Assembly: GCA_025506515.1 (NCBI GenBank)
Contig: CM046451.1
Span: 49,517,645 to 49,581,644 of the forward strand
Source of the DNA: Flaveria trinervia
Taxonomy: Eukaryota; Streptophyta; Magnoliopsida; Asterales; Asteraceae
Direction of reading: 5' to 3'
DNA: 64,000 bases
Shown: one piece after another, positions 10,500 through 23,600 of the stretch
Layout of the letters: the number at the start of each line of letters is the position of its first letter
Numbering within the stretch: position 1 is the stretch's first letter
The notes under the pieces: generated by a model
The model's input: only the letters and a program-made list of their open reading frames with translations
Told to the model about the DNA's origin: nothing
Database searches by the model: none
Translations under genes and position numbers: made by a program

Positions 10500-12636
10500 A
10501 ATCACACATCATAAACTCAACCACTGTCCATTTGAGGGTGAAGGCATATCATTATTCTTATTGTTCTCATTATCAGACAATGGACTTGACTTTTCTTTCC
10601 ATAAGCCAGTTTTGTGTAAGGCCCGTTTGTAATAAACAAACGATTGACTTACAGTTTGAACTTTAGGTTCATTAATTCTCTTTGGTGGAGTAATAGAACT
10701 CCTTTTCGAAGAACTTGGTTTTGTATCATAAAGTTCAATTTTCTTTCTTGGAGTATGATAATAAGGACAATTAGAAGAATTATGTCTTCTTTTTCCGCAA
10801 CTGTAGCATGATCATCCTTCTACATTTTGAGGAAATTGTTTATGTGGGGTTAAGTGTGATACAGGTATGACATGAGTCTGGTTGGATTTAGTCACTAATC
10901 GTTTAGATATACCTTCATCTTTAACAAAATTAATTGTTTGCACACTTTTACCATCTTTAGCCATTAGTTTATTGGGCTTGGACATGAAGCACGTGTTTGG
11001 TTAACTGATTTGGTCACTTTGGGTTCAGAAGTAGACATGTGTGAAGCTGATTTTACATTAACCATTAAAATTTATTATCCAAATTAATAATAGGCATCTT
11101 TTCCTTTGATTTCAAAGTAGACTCCTTCTGTTTAGTGAGACAATTCACCGGTTTGTCAGTGGAATCTAGATCACTAACCAGAGGAGTGGACACCACATGA
11201 TCCATAATTGGGTTGTTATTTACAAGTCTACATTTTGTATTTAACATGATCTCATGTGGTGGTGGGACTACTTTGTAACCCAACCCTTCCCCATTATTTC
11301 ATTCTTTCACTAAGTGTTGAACTAGTCAGAAGAACTAGTCCAACTCTGTAGTTTTTGTTTTAAAGAATTTACTTTGACTTCTAAAACTACTTTCCCTTTC
11401 TTTATTTCTTCCAAATAATTTAAATAGAACTTTATATCATTAGCTTGATTAAAAGCAACAACCTCAGTTTCCTATAGTTATTTACCTAAAAGTTTTATTT
11501 TATCTTTATAATTTTGCTCATTTTGTTTCAAAATATGATTAGCTTATGTGCACAGTTGTAAATCATTTACTAAGCTATCATTATGGTCTAATAACCTAAC
11601 ATTTCAAATAAATGCTTTCTCTAAATTTGTGACATTCATTAAAGGCATGTTTTTCAAAAAGTTGATCTTTCGTACTTACCTGTGAAGATTCAGTTGAATC
11701 AGCCATTAATCCAGAATTTGACTCTTTGGATGCTGGAGATTGTAAACATGTCATTCTGAGTTCTTCTTCAATTAGGTGATTTACAACATTCACAGCTTCT
11801 TTGTTATCTAACAATACTTGTTCAACTATGTTTTCACCTTCACTTGTAGAGCCGTCATCCAATCTCTTGACACAAGCAATGTTTGATTCACCCGGAGACA
11901 CAAAACTGAAGGTCAAGTCTTGCTCTTCGTCACCTTGCGCTGTCAAGGCCTTTGTCTCTTTGTTTGACAAGGTAGTTCCACTATTATCTTTGTCTTGATG
12001 GTTGAAGGTTGAGAATGGATTTCCGTTACCTGTTTTCTTGGGGTTTACACATTCACGTTTGAAATGACCCTTTTCACCACAATTAAAGCAGGTAACTTGG
12101 TTTTGTCGAAACCAAAGGTTGTATCTTTTGTGGCTACCAAATTCTGTCTAGTGTTTTTCACAAACTTTTTCGCCCTTTGGACAGCACTCGCCAAGGCCCA
12201 CATAATATCAATTCTCTCTAGTTCATGTTCATCCACCTGCTCGTAATCTTCATGTGTAAGATGGTTGTTTCAAATCTTCCTTACAACTAGACCATCATAG
12301 GAATGAACAACAACTGCTAGAAGATCCATGGCTCCATTGCAACTTCCATAGTGATATTACCGAGATTCCGGTCTTCATCTTTGTAGCATTGGCTTCCGGC
12401 ATTATATATTGGGTACGGGATGACCCTGACGTTTCTGATCCTAAAGCAGTGGTTTGGGAAGGAGCTGTTAAGCTAGACACAAAGGCAGTTTGAAGTGGTG
12501 CTCCTAAACTGGTTGGAGTTGGAGATGAGTTATAAAGTGAAGGATTCTAGTCGTATGATCCTTTCTGTGACTTGTATTTCATCCTCAGTTCATCCTCCCT
12601 TAATTTCAGGATGAAGTCATTTATGTCCAACTTTGC
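10500..12636 (-). pseudogene. gag: gag of element F2, distal part (between insertions A and B)
   Basis: On the minus strand this matches F1 gag (57250-59395) in order and content. From 12636 downward it has the UBN2-type domain end, a CCHC knuckle with all ligands present (CFNC, GEKG-H, FKRE-C) at 12049-12090, an acidic Ser-rich spacer (11970-11596), a coiled coil, and a Lys/Ser-rich segment. A second knuckle (CYSC, GKRR-H, NSSN-C) lies at 10767-10808. Stops and frameshifts divide it into short open stretches. The left end is cut at 10500 by the element A LTR and the right end at 12636 by a B-family LTR. The rest of F2 gag resumes at 27159. Confidence 0.85.
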
Positions 12637-13423
12637 ACTGGTGAAGGGGGTCACTTAGAACACAACAACACAAAGAGGAGAGCAACTTAACTTAATCAAG
12701 CAGTAAACTAGATTAACCACACTATGACACTAAGAACACAAGTAATGTAAGAGACAGAACACAAGAGCAAGATACACAAGTTTATGGTTTTCAAGAATGA
12801 AGTATATTGCTTTCTCTATTTCTATTAAAAGTGTTACAAAACCATGAAGGAAAGATACAAGAACATGAGATACTTATACCATATCCTACAGTAGCTATAC
12901 TATGAAAGCCATCTAGATACAATTAACTAGACACATAAAAAATCAATTGTAGAGTCAAAAGGCAGATTGCTTTTGACTAGTGACTATGACATGCCATAGC
13001 TCACATCCTTATCTATTACAAAAAGGATAAAGTACATGAAGTAGAAAGTTACAGACTCAAAACCTCAGTGTACAGTTACAAAAACATGGACCTTTTCACC
13101 CACTCATGTAAGTTGGTGACTTTACAGAGTTGTAGCGGAAAGCGGTCCAGCTTTGTAGAAAAGTACATCAAATAAAGCATGTTACTAAAAGTCTTCAGAA
13201 ATAATCTGTCTTCCAGAGTTGAGGCTTCAGAAGACTTTGTCCTTGAAGCTTGGGAAGACTTCATCTTTGGCTTTGGAAGATATTGGTCTTGGCTTCGGAA
13301 GATTTCACACATAGAGTATTTTTGTTGCATGTGCGAAACTTCCGAAGCATTCTTCTCCAGTACTTGTGCAACATGCATGCAGAATGAGTTGGGTTGCATC
13401 ATCCTCTATACATATTCTCTACA
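12637..13423 (-). repeat. 3' LTR of element B1
   Basis: The 787-base B-family LTR starts on the minus strand with TGTAGAG next to the polypurine tract. Its other end should read TGTAGGACTGG on the plus strand, but only ACTGG remains after F2 sequence CTTTGC, so about a dozen bases including the LTR tip and one target duplication copy appear lost. CTTCGGAAG-type palindromes lie at about 13290-13350. Confidence 0.88.
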
Positions 13424-14975
13424 AACTCCCCCTAAGCTGATGCTACCAAAACATTTGAAGACTTCAGATATCAACAGTCCTTATGAGGATGATAGCCAGT
13501 CCTTTCTTTATGAGATGATTAGGATCCTTCACACTATCAAAGTATCTTCTCATGTCAAAGAGATCATGCAGGGGCAATTGAAACATGTCTTGCGAAGTCT
13601 AGACATTCTCAATGCCATGATCTCTTATGACATGCCACCTTTCTGGATTTGTAGTGTATGTCCAGGACAAGATGGGTCTTTCTGCTGCTAGAGGAGCAAT
13701 TGGAATGGGAGATGATGGAGCATCCTCTGGCTGCACATCCTCAGGATGTTTTGACTCATCCTGAGGTTTAGAAAAGGATGTAGTCTTCTTTTTTTGGCTT
13801 TGGTTTAGAAGCCATCCTTTTCTTTCTCTTTACAACTTTTAATAAGAAGACTGGCCTACAGTACCAGCTGGGTCTTCTACTCTCATAGGTTCAGATTTAG
13901 AGTGAGATTGACCATGTTGTGGATCAGAAGATGAAGCTTGCTGAGATTGAGAAGGAGGTCCAGGTTATGTTGTCTCTGGTTGTTTAACCTTAACCTCCAC
14001 TTCAGGTGGGGCTAGACTTGGAGGTTAGTGTAGGTCAACCAGCTCTCCACTCTTGATCTTCTACTTGATCACCCTACATGCTCATCCATAGTGGATAGAG
14101 ACATGGGGCCAAGTCTCCTTTCGAAGAATCCATACAGCTTCAGGAGCTCATCATCCTCTGCGTGTCAGTAGACTTCTTCATACTCACTTGGATGCTCGCT
14201 CTTGATTTAGCAGTTTTTTCCCTTAGCTTCCTTTTTGTTGTCTTTCTTTCCTTGACTATCTCAAGTTCGAGTTGTTTGAGTTATTCAAACTCAACATAGT
14301 CATAGGACAGGAGAATAAGTGCTTCTGCCTGATAGAGGCATGTGGCACTTAGGTAGTTGATCATCTTGATCCTATCTTCTTCTTTATCTACTAAGGTTCT
14401 TGTTGAACCACATCCTCTTGTGGAGGACTTTCTTGAACTAGGGAGAGTGTAGGCATATGCTTGTACAATCTTTTCTTTTTTCTGTCTTCTTTGATTGGTA
14501 CTAAAAGCTCTGCATCTTCTGCCTCCTTCTTCTCCCTTGACCTTTCTAGGTCAACTAGTTCATTCAACTCTTCCAAGGGGAGAGAGATGACACTATCTAT
14601 GTCATAGTTCCTTGTCTGCAGATAGTTTATCCTCATTGCCCTTAACTCATCATTCTGAGTATCTGGTCTAGGGGCAGCCCTGATAGAAGACTCCATGAGT
14701 CTTGAAGACTTAGTAGAGGAACTTTCTCCCCTCAGTTTCTTTTTCCTCTCTCTCTCTCCTCCTCCTTAATCTCCTTAGATGTCATCTTTCTTTTCCCTTT
14801 GTCACTCAAAGACCTTTATGACTCAGGGTGGAGAGAGCTTTGGCCTTCATTGCTTGATGCAGCTTCTAAGCTCTGGCCAGAGAGAGGTTGAGAAGCACCT
14901 TCACCAGCAGGTGTCTCAAAAAGGGCATTGATCTCTGCAGCAATTATTGGAGATAAGATTGGGCTCTCAAGTTCT
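13424..14975 (-). pseudogene. B1 3' remnant: polypurine tract and C-terminal part of the extra ORF
   Basis: The polypurine tract, read on the minus strand as TAGGGGGAGTT, occupies 13424-13434. The rest matches B2 15777-17353. It has a Lys/Arg/Glu-rich helical segment (14391-14696, with the LPLEELNELVDLERSREKK block) and a Ser/Pro-rich acidic segment (14816-15034, GQSSLHPES). The remnant stops at 14975, inside the extra ORF, where the B2 LTR begins. Stops break it repeatedly. Its function is unknown, as for the other extra ORFs here. Confidence 0.75.
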
Positions 14976-15776
14976 TGTAGGATAGGTGAAGGGGGTCGAT
15001 TACAACACAACAACACAAAGAGGAGATTAACCAAACTTAATCAAATAGTAATACTGGATTAACCATAATAAGACACTAAGAACACAACTAATATGAGAGA
15101 CAGAACACAAGAGAAAAATACACAGTGAGATGGTTTTCAAGATTGTAGTATATTGCTTTCTCAAGTTCTATTACAAGTGTTACAAGCATAATGGAAAGAT
15201 ACAAGAACAAGGAATACTTATACTACAACCTACAGCTGGCTATACTTTGAAAACCAGCTGGATACAATTGACTACACACAAACAAAATCAATTGTAGAGT
15301 CAAAAGGCAGATTTCCTTTTGACTAGTGACTATGGCATGCCATAGTTGACATCCTTATCTATTACAAAAAAGTTAAAGTACATGAAGTAGAAAGTTACAA
15401 ACTCAAGACCTCAATGTACAGTTACCAAAAACATGTACCTTTTCACCAACTCATGTAAGTTGGTGACTTTACAGAGATGCAACAGTAAGGTGTCTAGCTT
15501 TATGGAACAGTAAATCAAATAAAGCATGTGTCAAAAGTCTTAAGAAGAAATCTGTCTTCATAAGTTGAAGCTTTGGAAGGCTTTGTCTCTGAGGCTTCGG
15601 AAGACTTCATATTTGGCTTTGGAAGATATTGGTCTTGGCTTCGGAAGATTTCACACTTAGAATATTTTTGTTTCATGTGTGAAACTTCCTAAGCATTCTT
15701 CATGATTGCACTTGTGTAGCATGCAGGATAGACTTTGGATGGTTAGGTTGCTTTAGCCTCTTCATTAATCTCTACA
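14976..15776 (-). repeat. 3' LTR of element B2
   Basis: The 801-base LTR has a plus-strand start TGTAGGATAGG and end CTCTACA. It is homologous along its length to 12637-13423 and 26378-27158. It contains TTCGGAAG-type motifs at about 15590-15680. The left flank is GTTCT inside the B1 extra ORF. Confidence 0.9.
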
Positions 15777-15787
15777 AACTCCCCCTA
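15777..15787 (-). promoter_or_regulatory. Polypurine tract of element B2
   Basis: Read on the minus strand it is TAGGGGGAGTT, directly before the TGTAGAG start of the 3' LTR. It is embedded in codons that would read SLGGV, the same overlap with the extra ORF as in element A. Confidence 0.85.
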
Positions 15788-18700
15788 GGCTGATGCTACC
15801 AAAACACATAGTAGACTTCAGATATCAATAGTCCTCATTAGGATGATTACCATTCCATTCTTCATAAGGTGATCACGATCATTCAGACTATCAAAATGTC
15901 TTCTCATATCAAAGAGATCATGCAGAGGCAACTGAACCATATCTTGCCATGTGTAAATGTCTTTAGTGCCTTGATCTCTAATGACATGCCATCTTTCTGG
16001 ATTTGTGGTATATGTCCAAGACAAGATTGGTCTTCCTGATGCTAGAGGAGCTGTTTGAATTGGAGTTGATGTAGCATCGTCTGGCTGTACATCCTCAGGA
16101 TGTTCTGACTCATCTTGGGTTTAGAAGAGTGTGTAGTCTTCTTCTTCTTTGGCTTTGGTTAGAAGCCATCCTCTTCTTTCTCTTTATAGGTTTTAACTGT
16201 GAAGACTGGCCTGTAGTACCAGATTGATCTTTATTGTCTTTCTCAGTTAGGACTTCCTCTCTCTCAGGCTCAGAAGGAGAGGGAGGTTGACGCTACTGTG
16301 GATCAGAAGATAAAGCTTGTTGAGTTTCAGTAGGAGGTCCAGGTTGTGTTGTCTCTAGTTATTTAACTTATCCTCCACTTCAGGTGAGCTTGACTTGGAG
16401 TGGAGTGTAAGTCAATAAGCTCTCTACTTTTGATCTTCTGCTTGATCACCCTAATATAAGCAGCTTATCCATAGTGGATAGAGACATGGGGCCAAGTCTC
16501 CTTCCATAGAATCCATCTAGCTTCAAGAAGCTCATCGTCCTCTGCCTGTCAGCAGACTTCTTCATGCTCTTTTGGATGATGGCTCTTGATTTTTGCAGCT
16601 TCTTCCCTTAGCATTTTCTTAGTTTTCTTCTGTCCTTGACTATCTCAAGTTCAAGTTGTTTTAGGTACTTAAACTCAACATAGTCATAAGACAAGGGAAG
16701 AAGTGCTTCTGCCTAATAGAGGCCTATGGCACTCAGGTAGTTGATCATCTTGATCCTATCTTCTTCTTTGTCTACCTGAGGTTCTTGTTGAAACACATCC
16801 TCTTGTGCAGGACTTTCTTGAACTGGGGAGAGGGTAGACATATCCTTGTACAGTCTTTTCATTCTTCTCTCTTCGTTGACTTGTACTAGAAGCTCTACAT
16901 CTTCTGCCTCCTTCTACTCCTTTGACCTTTCCATGTCAACCAGTTCATTCAACTCATCTAAGGGGAGAGAAATGAAACTGTCTATGTCATAGTTCCTTGT
17001 CTACATATAATTTATCCCCATTGCCCTTAACTCATCATTCTGAGTATCTAGTATGGGGGCAGGCATGATAGCAGACTCACTGAGTCTTGAGGACCCAATA
17101 GAGGAACTTTCTCCCCTCAGCCTCCTTTTCCTCTATCTCTCCTCCTTCTCAATCGCCTCAGATGACATCTTTCTTTTCCCTTTGTCACTCACGGACCTTT
17201 GTGACTCAGGGTGGAGAGAGCTTTGGCTTTCATTTCTTGATGTAGCTTCTGAGCTCTGGCCAGAGAGAGGTTCAGAAGCATCTTCACCAGCAGGTGTCTT
17301 AGATGGAATATGAATCTCTGTAGTAGTTGATGATGATGAGATAGGGCTCTCAAGTTCTGCCACTAGGCCTTCAGTCAAGGTTTCCCCTATGAAACTAATC
17401 TTAGGGCCTGCCTCAATATCTAGTTGACCGATGGCATTGCTTGATTGCCTAGGTCTCCTTCTGAAGCTGAACTCTACACTGATCCTATCTTAGATTGTTT
17501 GAGCCAGTCTATCAGCTTGTCTTGATTTGCTTGGATTGACAAGTGGCATATTGACTAGATCCAGACCTTCATAGTAGTTCAAAGTCTAAAAATTTAATAC
17601 TTCTTGTTGTTCTTGAAATCTTATGATGATTAGGGCTTTCCTTATGTTGTCATACCTCCAACCAGATGTGATTGGAAGATGTTGAACATGACATAGCCCT
17701 TGGTATCCCATCCTCAAACAGACTCTGTATGAAGGAGTCTATGTAGTCCACATCAATGTGAATTTAAAGAGGTTGCTGAGAATGCACAATTGCAAGTGAG
17801 GATGGTGAGTCCTCAATGTCCACTCTCTCTAAAGAACTCCCAAGTTCTGTAGCTGTAATTACTTTCTCCCCTTTTGGTAGCATCACCCACTTGCATAGGT
17901 GAGCTGGAATATAGGTCAATCACATCCACAGTTCTTGTGTTCCTGGTTGAGCTCTTCTTAAGGGTCTTCCAACTAGTTTTTCCTTAAGATATGAAATCTC
18001 AAGTTGCTGATCATTGATCCTGTTGTGTATGGAGGTCACTTGAGATTCAAGGTCACTATCCTTGGAGACTAAATAGGTGCATGTTTTAGATAGTTTTTGC
18101 ACCTTTAGTCTTAGGTTCCCCTCATCTTCTTCAAAAGAGTCATTAGGGGATGAGATGATTGGACCAAAGTCCTCTCTCTCACCACTAGTTGGAGGTTCTT
18201 AGCTCCTAGATTTCCTATGCTCACTAGTATCTCAGTTGAGTTGTCAGTGGGCTGAGTTTCCATGATTGAGGTCTTAATGATGTAATCACTTTCAGAAGTG
18301 AGAGCCTCTTCCATATGAACATCCTGTACAGGTTCAGAAGTGTCCACCTCAGTTGTAGGTGACTGATGTGGGATAGATAAAGGAGACTCAGGAGCATTTA
18401 TCTCTCTTTGAGTAGGGGTAAAGAAGAGACTCTCATTAGACACACTGAAACCTAGATCTGCATCACTATCGAAATCATGGTTGGGAATTGGTTGGGTGAG
18501 ATCTATAGGCTGGGGATGGTAACTATCCCATGAGGGTTGATCACTTGAGTGTTGAGACTCATAGTGATGGCTTAAGGTAGTTTGGCTAATGAGCTCATCA
18601 GGCTGAGCCTGAGGAACCTCAGCATTGATCCTTGAAGAGATGGGAGTGGTTTGCTCCTCAGGAGAAGTGGGAGCTCTAGTGTCCACTTCCTCCTGTGTGG

Positions 18701-19635
18701 GTAAGTATATGGGGGCCTCCACAGACTAAATAGTCTGAGCATGGGTTTGTTTGGATTTTCTTTGGTAAGTGAGGGTGATTTGAGGTTGTGTGGGTGGTTG
18801 GGATGTAGCAAGTGTGGGTTCAACACTAGCTTGTGCTGCTAGGTTGTCACCTTGAGTAATGAACTCTAACATTTTTAGGACTAGGGCTATATCAACCCAG
18901 AGAAGCCAACAGTGGGCTTCCTCAGTATTTTAAAGATGTCGGGCTTCATCTGTCCCGTTTATAAATGTTACGTGTTTCCCTTAACTATGAGCCCACTTCA
19001 CAGTTAAGAATGTACTGGACATATCTAGGAAACATGAAATATTCTATGGAGTCTAAGTTAGCAAGCAAGTTGGTATAAACAAACTGAGAATACCTGAACT
19101 TGACCCCCTAAATCATTCCATGGATGATGAAGGAGAGATCCTCAGGAATTTGGTCCCATCCACCATGCTTGTTTGATAAGCTGTGGATGACCACATGGAG
19201 TAGGAATCTCCATTAGGATGAGACCTTCCCTTTCCTAAAGGTATTTACAGAGAAATATCCCTCATATCCCATCTGCTCAAAGGAATGAGTAACAACTTCC
19301 TTTGGGTAGAACACCTCACCTTCTTCATCATCCAGCTGAAGATGCATGTTGATGATGGCTGGAGTGATGAAGACTGTTCTCCCCTGCACTGTGGCAGATA
19401 GTGCCTTCTCCCCATCCATGACAACCTCTTGGCAGGTTTTCCAAAATTCAAGCAGATGATCCTTATAGAGTGGAGCATCAATGGTTAGGGAGGTGAAGTA
19501 GTTTGACAAACCTAAGAATCGACAAACCTTGGAGAAATGAGGATCTTTCTTAGAGCTTAACAAAGCAACCTGATTATGTTTCCTGTGTAGCTGCAGGGTA
19601 AAGTTGGGATCATTTCTGTGAGCGAGATTGGCCAT
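15788..19635 (-). pseudogene. Extra 'envelope-like' ORF of element B2 (broken)
   Basis: It starts at ATG 19635 with MANLAHRNDPNF. The first 140 residues are open (19635-19213) and contain KHNQVALL, SATVQGRTVFIT, QLDDEEGE and QMGYEGYFS, matching A, C and E. An acidic, Ser/Pro-rich middle follows (18722-18111), then a coiled coil (about 18102-17920), and Lys/Glu-rich blocks down to about 15800, partly duplicated in the B1 remnant. Three or more frameshifts are visible. No signal peptide or membrane segment is evident. It is placed downstream of pol as in Sireviruses; its biochemical role is not known to me. Confidence 0.72.
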
Positions 19636-20331
19636 TGTGAGGTAGCTTAAAGATGAAGAAAGAGGAAGAAAGAAATTTCAGCGAGAGAAATTTGGGTTTT
19701 AGGTTTGGAGGAAGAACAGATGATAGAAAGAGGGGGAAACCGTTGGAATTACATGTGAAAAGAATTTCAGATAGAGTTTAATGAAAGAGGATAAACATTG
19801 AAAACGGATGTCGGTCCCACCTCTGAAAAAGTAGTTTACTTTTCCTCAAAAAGTAATTTTCTTGGAAATCAAAAAGCTTCTGTAGGTAAATTATCTTCGG
19901 AAGTTTTAATTAAAAGGCTTCCGAAGCTAAAATGACTTTGGAAGAATTTCCTGAAAGTTTTGAAAAGTTTTGCTTCGGAAGAGAAATTAAAACTTGATTG
20001 CTTTGTATATAAAACATAAAGCTTCCGAGAGTTAATTTTGCTTTAGAAGTAAATGGTCCTTGAAAATAAGTAAGTGTTTGAGACAAGTATTTAAGCTTCG
20101 GAAGATAGATCTGAAACCTCTTCCGAAGGTAAATTTCTTAGACAATTATTTATTTTGAAGGCATGATTTGCTTTCCAAAGTTAAAAGCATAACTTTCGAA
20201 CTATCAGAAAATTTCAAAAATCTAAGGAAAGTCTTCAAAAAGAAATTTTCATCCAATGAAAAAATGAGCTTATGAAATTCATGAACTAGACAACTTAGGA
20301 CACACATATTTTAAAAATAATAAGAATTAGT
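19636..20331 (-). repeat. B2 region between pol and the extra ORF, with CTTC-S-GAAG palindromes
   Basis: This is 0.7 kb without coding sequence. It holds many exact or near copies of the palindrome, as TTCGGAAG, TTCCGAAG or CTTCCGAG, at about 19890, 19915, 19940, 19974, 20025, 20096 and 20120. The position matches the palindrome-rich stretches of A (4887-5506), C (43396-44040) and E (34275-34800). Confidence 0.7.
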
Positions 20332-21690
20332 TTAAGAAAAACCTACAAAGTTAATCATCCAAATAGCTGATATTGGATATTTAAATCTCTGTTCTTCAAA
20401 GGCCTTTGTGAACAAATTAGAATATTGTCCATCTGTGTGAACTTTGACTAGTTTAATTCATCTCTTCTCATGGTTATCTCTATTAAATGATACCTGATAT
20501 TGATGTGCTTGGTCCTTTAGTGCTGTACAGGATTTCCTGTGATTGAGATAGCATTATTTTGTCTATGTGAATAGGAGTCTCCTTGAAGTTCAACCCATAG
20601 CCCAACATCTGATTCTGAATCCCAGGCACTGGAGCACAGCAGCTTGCAACAGCAATGTATTCAGGTTCAACAATTGATGCAGAGACACAGGATTGTTTCT
20701 TGCATTGCCATGAGACAACCCTTCCACCAAGGAACTGACATCCCCCAGATATAGTCTTTGCAGTCATGTTGCAACCACTATAATCACTATCTGTATAAGC
20801 ATACAGATTGAAGTCAGGATTATTTGGGTACCATAAACCAAGTGTTGAGGCACCTTCGAGGTATCTAAAAATACTCTTGAAAGTAATAAGGTGAGACATC
20901 TTAGGGTTGGCTTGATATTTTGCACAAATACATGTAGCAAACATAATATCAGGCCTGCTAGCAGTAAGATACATATGAGACCCAATCATAACCCTGTATA
21001 TGTGTTCATCTACACACTCCCCCACAAGATCAGGTCTAAGGGAGTGGTTTCTGGCTATGGGTTTTTTGAACATACGTTGACTAACTTATGAAGATGCCAT
21101 CTTCAACCTGCTTCACTTGAATTCCTAGAAAGAAATTGAGTTTCCCATGGCACTCATTTCAAATTTGTCTTTCATCAACTTCTCAAAGTCTTTACAGAGC
21201 TTTGGGTTAGTTAAACCAAAGATGATTGTCATCCACATACACTTGAACTAGCAATATGTCATTTCCTTGTCCTTTGATGAAGAGAGTTCCATCTATAGTA
21301 CCTCTCTTGTATCCATGCTTACAAAGATACTCAGATAGTGTCTCATACCATTTCCTGGGTGCCTGATGCAACCCATAGAGATTTTTGTCAAGCTTGCAGA
21401 CATAATCAGGATGATTAGTATCTATAAAACCAGGTGGCTTTTGACGTATACCTCTTCATCAATCACTCCATACAAAAAGGCACACTTCATATCAAGCTGA
21501 AATACCTTTAAGTTCTTGCATGCAGCAAATGCCAGGAATATCCTAACAACTTCTAATCTTGCTACTGGAGCAAAGACATCAGTGTAGTCAATCCCTTCTT
21601 CTTGTGTGTACCCTTGAACAACTAGTCTAACAACTTCCATCCTTTAGAGCCTCATCAACTTTCTTTGGCTCTACTTGGGATAAGAAACAA
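20332..21690 (-). pseudogene. pol: Reverse transcriptase and RNase H of element B2
   Basis: From the right, EPKKVDEALKDGS is followed almost at once by RLVVQGYTQEEG. About 50 residues of the RT fingers (the GTKWVFRNK block) are therefore missing, with the junction near 21645. VARLEVVRIFLAF and QLDMKCAFLYG follow. The catalytic YVDD is intact at 21228-21239 but a frameshift comes right after it. RNase H (21073-20483) is mostly open, with STSGG-like ISGGCQFLGG, ASIVEPEYIAVASCC and the THIDK segment. The tail ends at TAA 20332-20334. Confidence 0.87.
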
Positions 21691-23310
21691 GAGTGAAGAC
21701 AAACATTTGCTTCATGGGTTTGTCCTCTTGTCTATACCCCTGTGACAGCATCTCCAATGAGGTTTGTGGTGGGGTGAGACTTGTGGATCCTAAGCTAAGG
21801 GATCACAGCAAGTTGCTGAGAAATATCTGAATTTGAGAAATTTAGATCTGGCATAGATGTTTCTCCCACCATATCAGCACACTTTTCAAGAGAAACTTGA
21901 TCCAAGAAGTGTGTGACATCATTGATGTTTTCATCTATGGTGTGGTTAGTAGCATCAAGAAATTCTTGATCACTGTCACCACCACCATTGTTGTCTTCCA
22001 CAATTGAGATGTTCTTATCTGGTTGTGGAGCCTCTCAGCTAGAATTTGAAGGCAGCCTAGATGTATTAGTTGAGTTTGTCATTGTAGTGCTGATAGAAAC
22101 CTCATTAGCAGAAGTAGTTCCAACTGGAGCTGAAGATGTATGAGTTGAAGGTCTTCTTAGCTCAAATCTTGGATTAGTATCACCTATATTTAATTTTTCT
22201 GTAGATTCTGAAACACTCTCACAAGATTAGTTAAAATAGTTGGTAACTAAATCAAGATCAAATAGCCCATCAGGAACAGAACCAACCACACAGGGTGTGT
22301 GTTCATTGAAAGTCACATTGACAGACTCCTCAATAATTTTAGTTCTGAGATTGTATACTCTATTAGCCTTAGCTTGAGAAGAGTGTCCAATATAATGTCC
22401 ATCATCTGATTTCTCAGCAAACTTGGTAATTTGATCTTTGGTATTCAAGATGGTGCAAGGACATACAATTGACCTAAGAAAACGAATGAAAGGTTTCCTC
22501 TTGTGCCAAAGTTCATAAGAAGTCTTGCCATGAGTCTTGACCCCTAAAACTCTGTTCTTCACATAGCAGGCAGTGTTGACTGCCTCTGCCCAGAAGGTGA
22601 TGAGCAACTTAGAGTCAGACAACATGGTTCTTGCAACTTGAATAATGTCTTGTTTCTCCTCTCAGCAACACCATTCTGTTGAGGATTCTTGGGAACACTA
22701 TATTGTCTTGTAGTACCTATTTCATCACAGAATATATCAACGATTTGGTTCTTAAGTTAGTTCGTTGATCACATCTTATGATCTTGACCTGGTGATCAGA
22801 TTGATTCTCAATCTTTAGGATGAAATTCTTAAGAATTCAGGAGTCTCATCCTTAGTTCTAAGGAAGAAGACCTAAGTGAATCTTGTAAAGTCATCAGTGA
22901 TCACTAAACAGTAAGTGGTCCTTCCTAGACTCATTACACTATTTGGGCCAAAGAGATCCATATGTAACAAGTGTAGGGGTGTAGTGACGGAGTTCTTTTC
23001 CTAGGCCTGTGAGATACCTTATGTTGTTTCCCTTTCAGGCATGTAACACAAAGGTCATCACTTGTAAACTCTTTCTTTGGTAATCCAGTTACCAAATCAT
23101 TCTTAATTAATTTATTCATGTTTTAAAAGTTTACATGGAGCATTCTTTTATGCCATAGAAATGACTCATTACTATTGGCTTTAGACAGAAAAAATAAAAA
23201 TTTTCCAGAGGGAGATGTTTCTTGCAAATCCATCTTGTACATGTTCCCATTCCTGGGGGCTCTAAGCAGAGGGAGATCAATGCACTCATGCTCAGTAAAG
23301 AGCATGTTAT
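21691..23310 (-). pseudogene. pol: Integrase of element B2 with linker
   Basis: It contains the HKRMLH half of the HHCC zinc domain, the CVTC pair (about 23050) and the LKGKQHK block, then a frameshift before the first catalytic Asp. A second frameshift follows the CDQ of the second Asp (about 22770), and the Glu codon in the AERRN block (about 22655) is intact. The conserved tail (22625-22227) has WAEAVNTACYVKNRVL and FAEKSDDGHYIG. An Asp/Asn-rich linker (22001-21795) leads toward RT. By homology it would join cDNA to host DNA, but this copy cannot. Confidence 0.85.
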
Positions 23311-23600
23311 GACTTTGATCACAAAATTAGGATACACTCAGAAGATTGTACCCAAGCTCATTGACAAATTTACCTTTTTAGTGCTGAGCTTACCATTTGT
23401 GACCATGCCCCTTCCTGAAATGTAACCACCTTCATCTCCTCTAAAACCAACTGGTCCTCCATCAATCCTTTCAAAGTTCTGGAGTAGTGACCTATTGCCT
23501 GTCATGTGCCTAGAACAAACACTATCATTGATCCAGACATTCTTGTTTGTCTTGAGCTGTCCCTGCACAAAGAAAAGAATTAGTTACATTTGGAAACCCA
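23311..23600 (-). pseudogene. pol: Protease of element B2
   Basis: The copia aspartic protease motif is present, but the catalytic Asp-Ser-Gly has become Asp-Ser-Val at 23518-23526 (NDSVCSRHMTGNRS). The Gly-rich GGYISGRG segment is intact. The open stretch is 23568-23338, after which the frame shifts into the GAG-pre-integrase region. Confidence 0.82.

Noticed and set aside
12045..12236. Cellular zinc-knuckle (CCHC) protein gene
   Set aside because: The knuckle lies in the middle of F2 gag, collinear with F1 gag on both sides.
13179..13691. 170-codon plus-strand open stretch
   Set aside because: It spans the B1 LTR and polypurine tract and runs antisense to the B1 extra ORF; composition is that of the LTR, and no family is recognisable.
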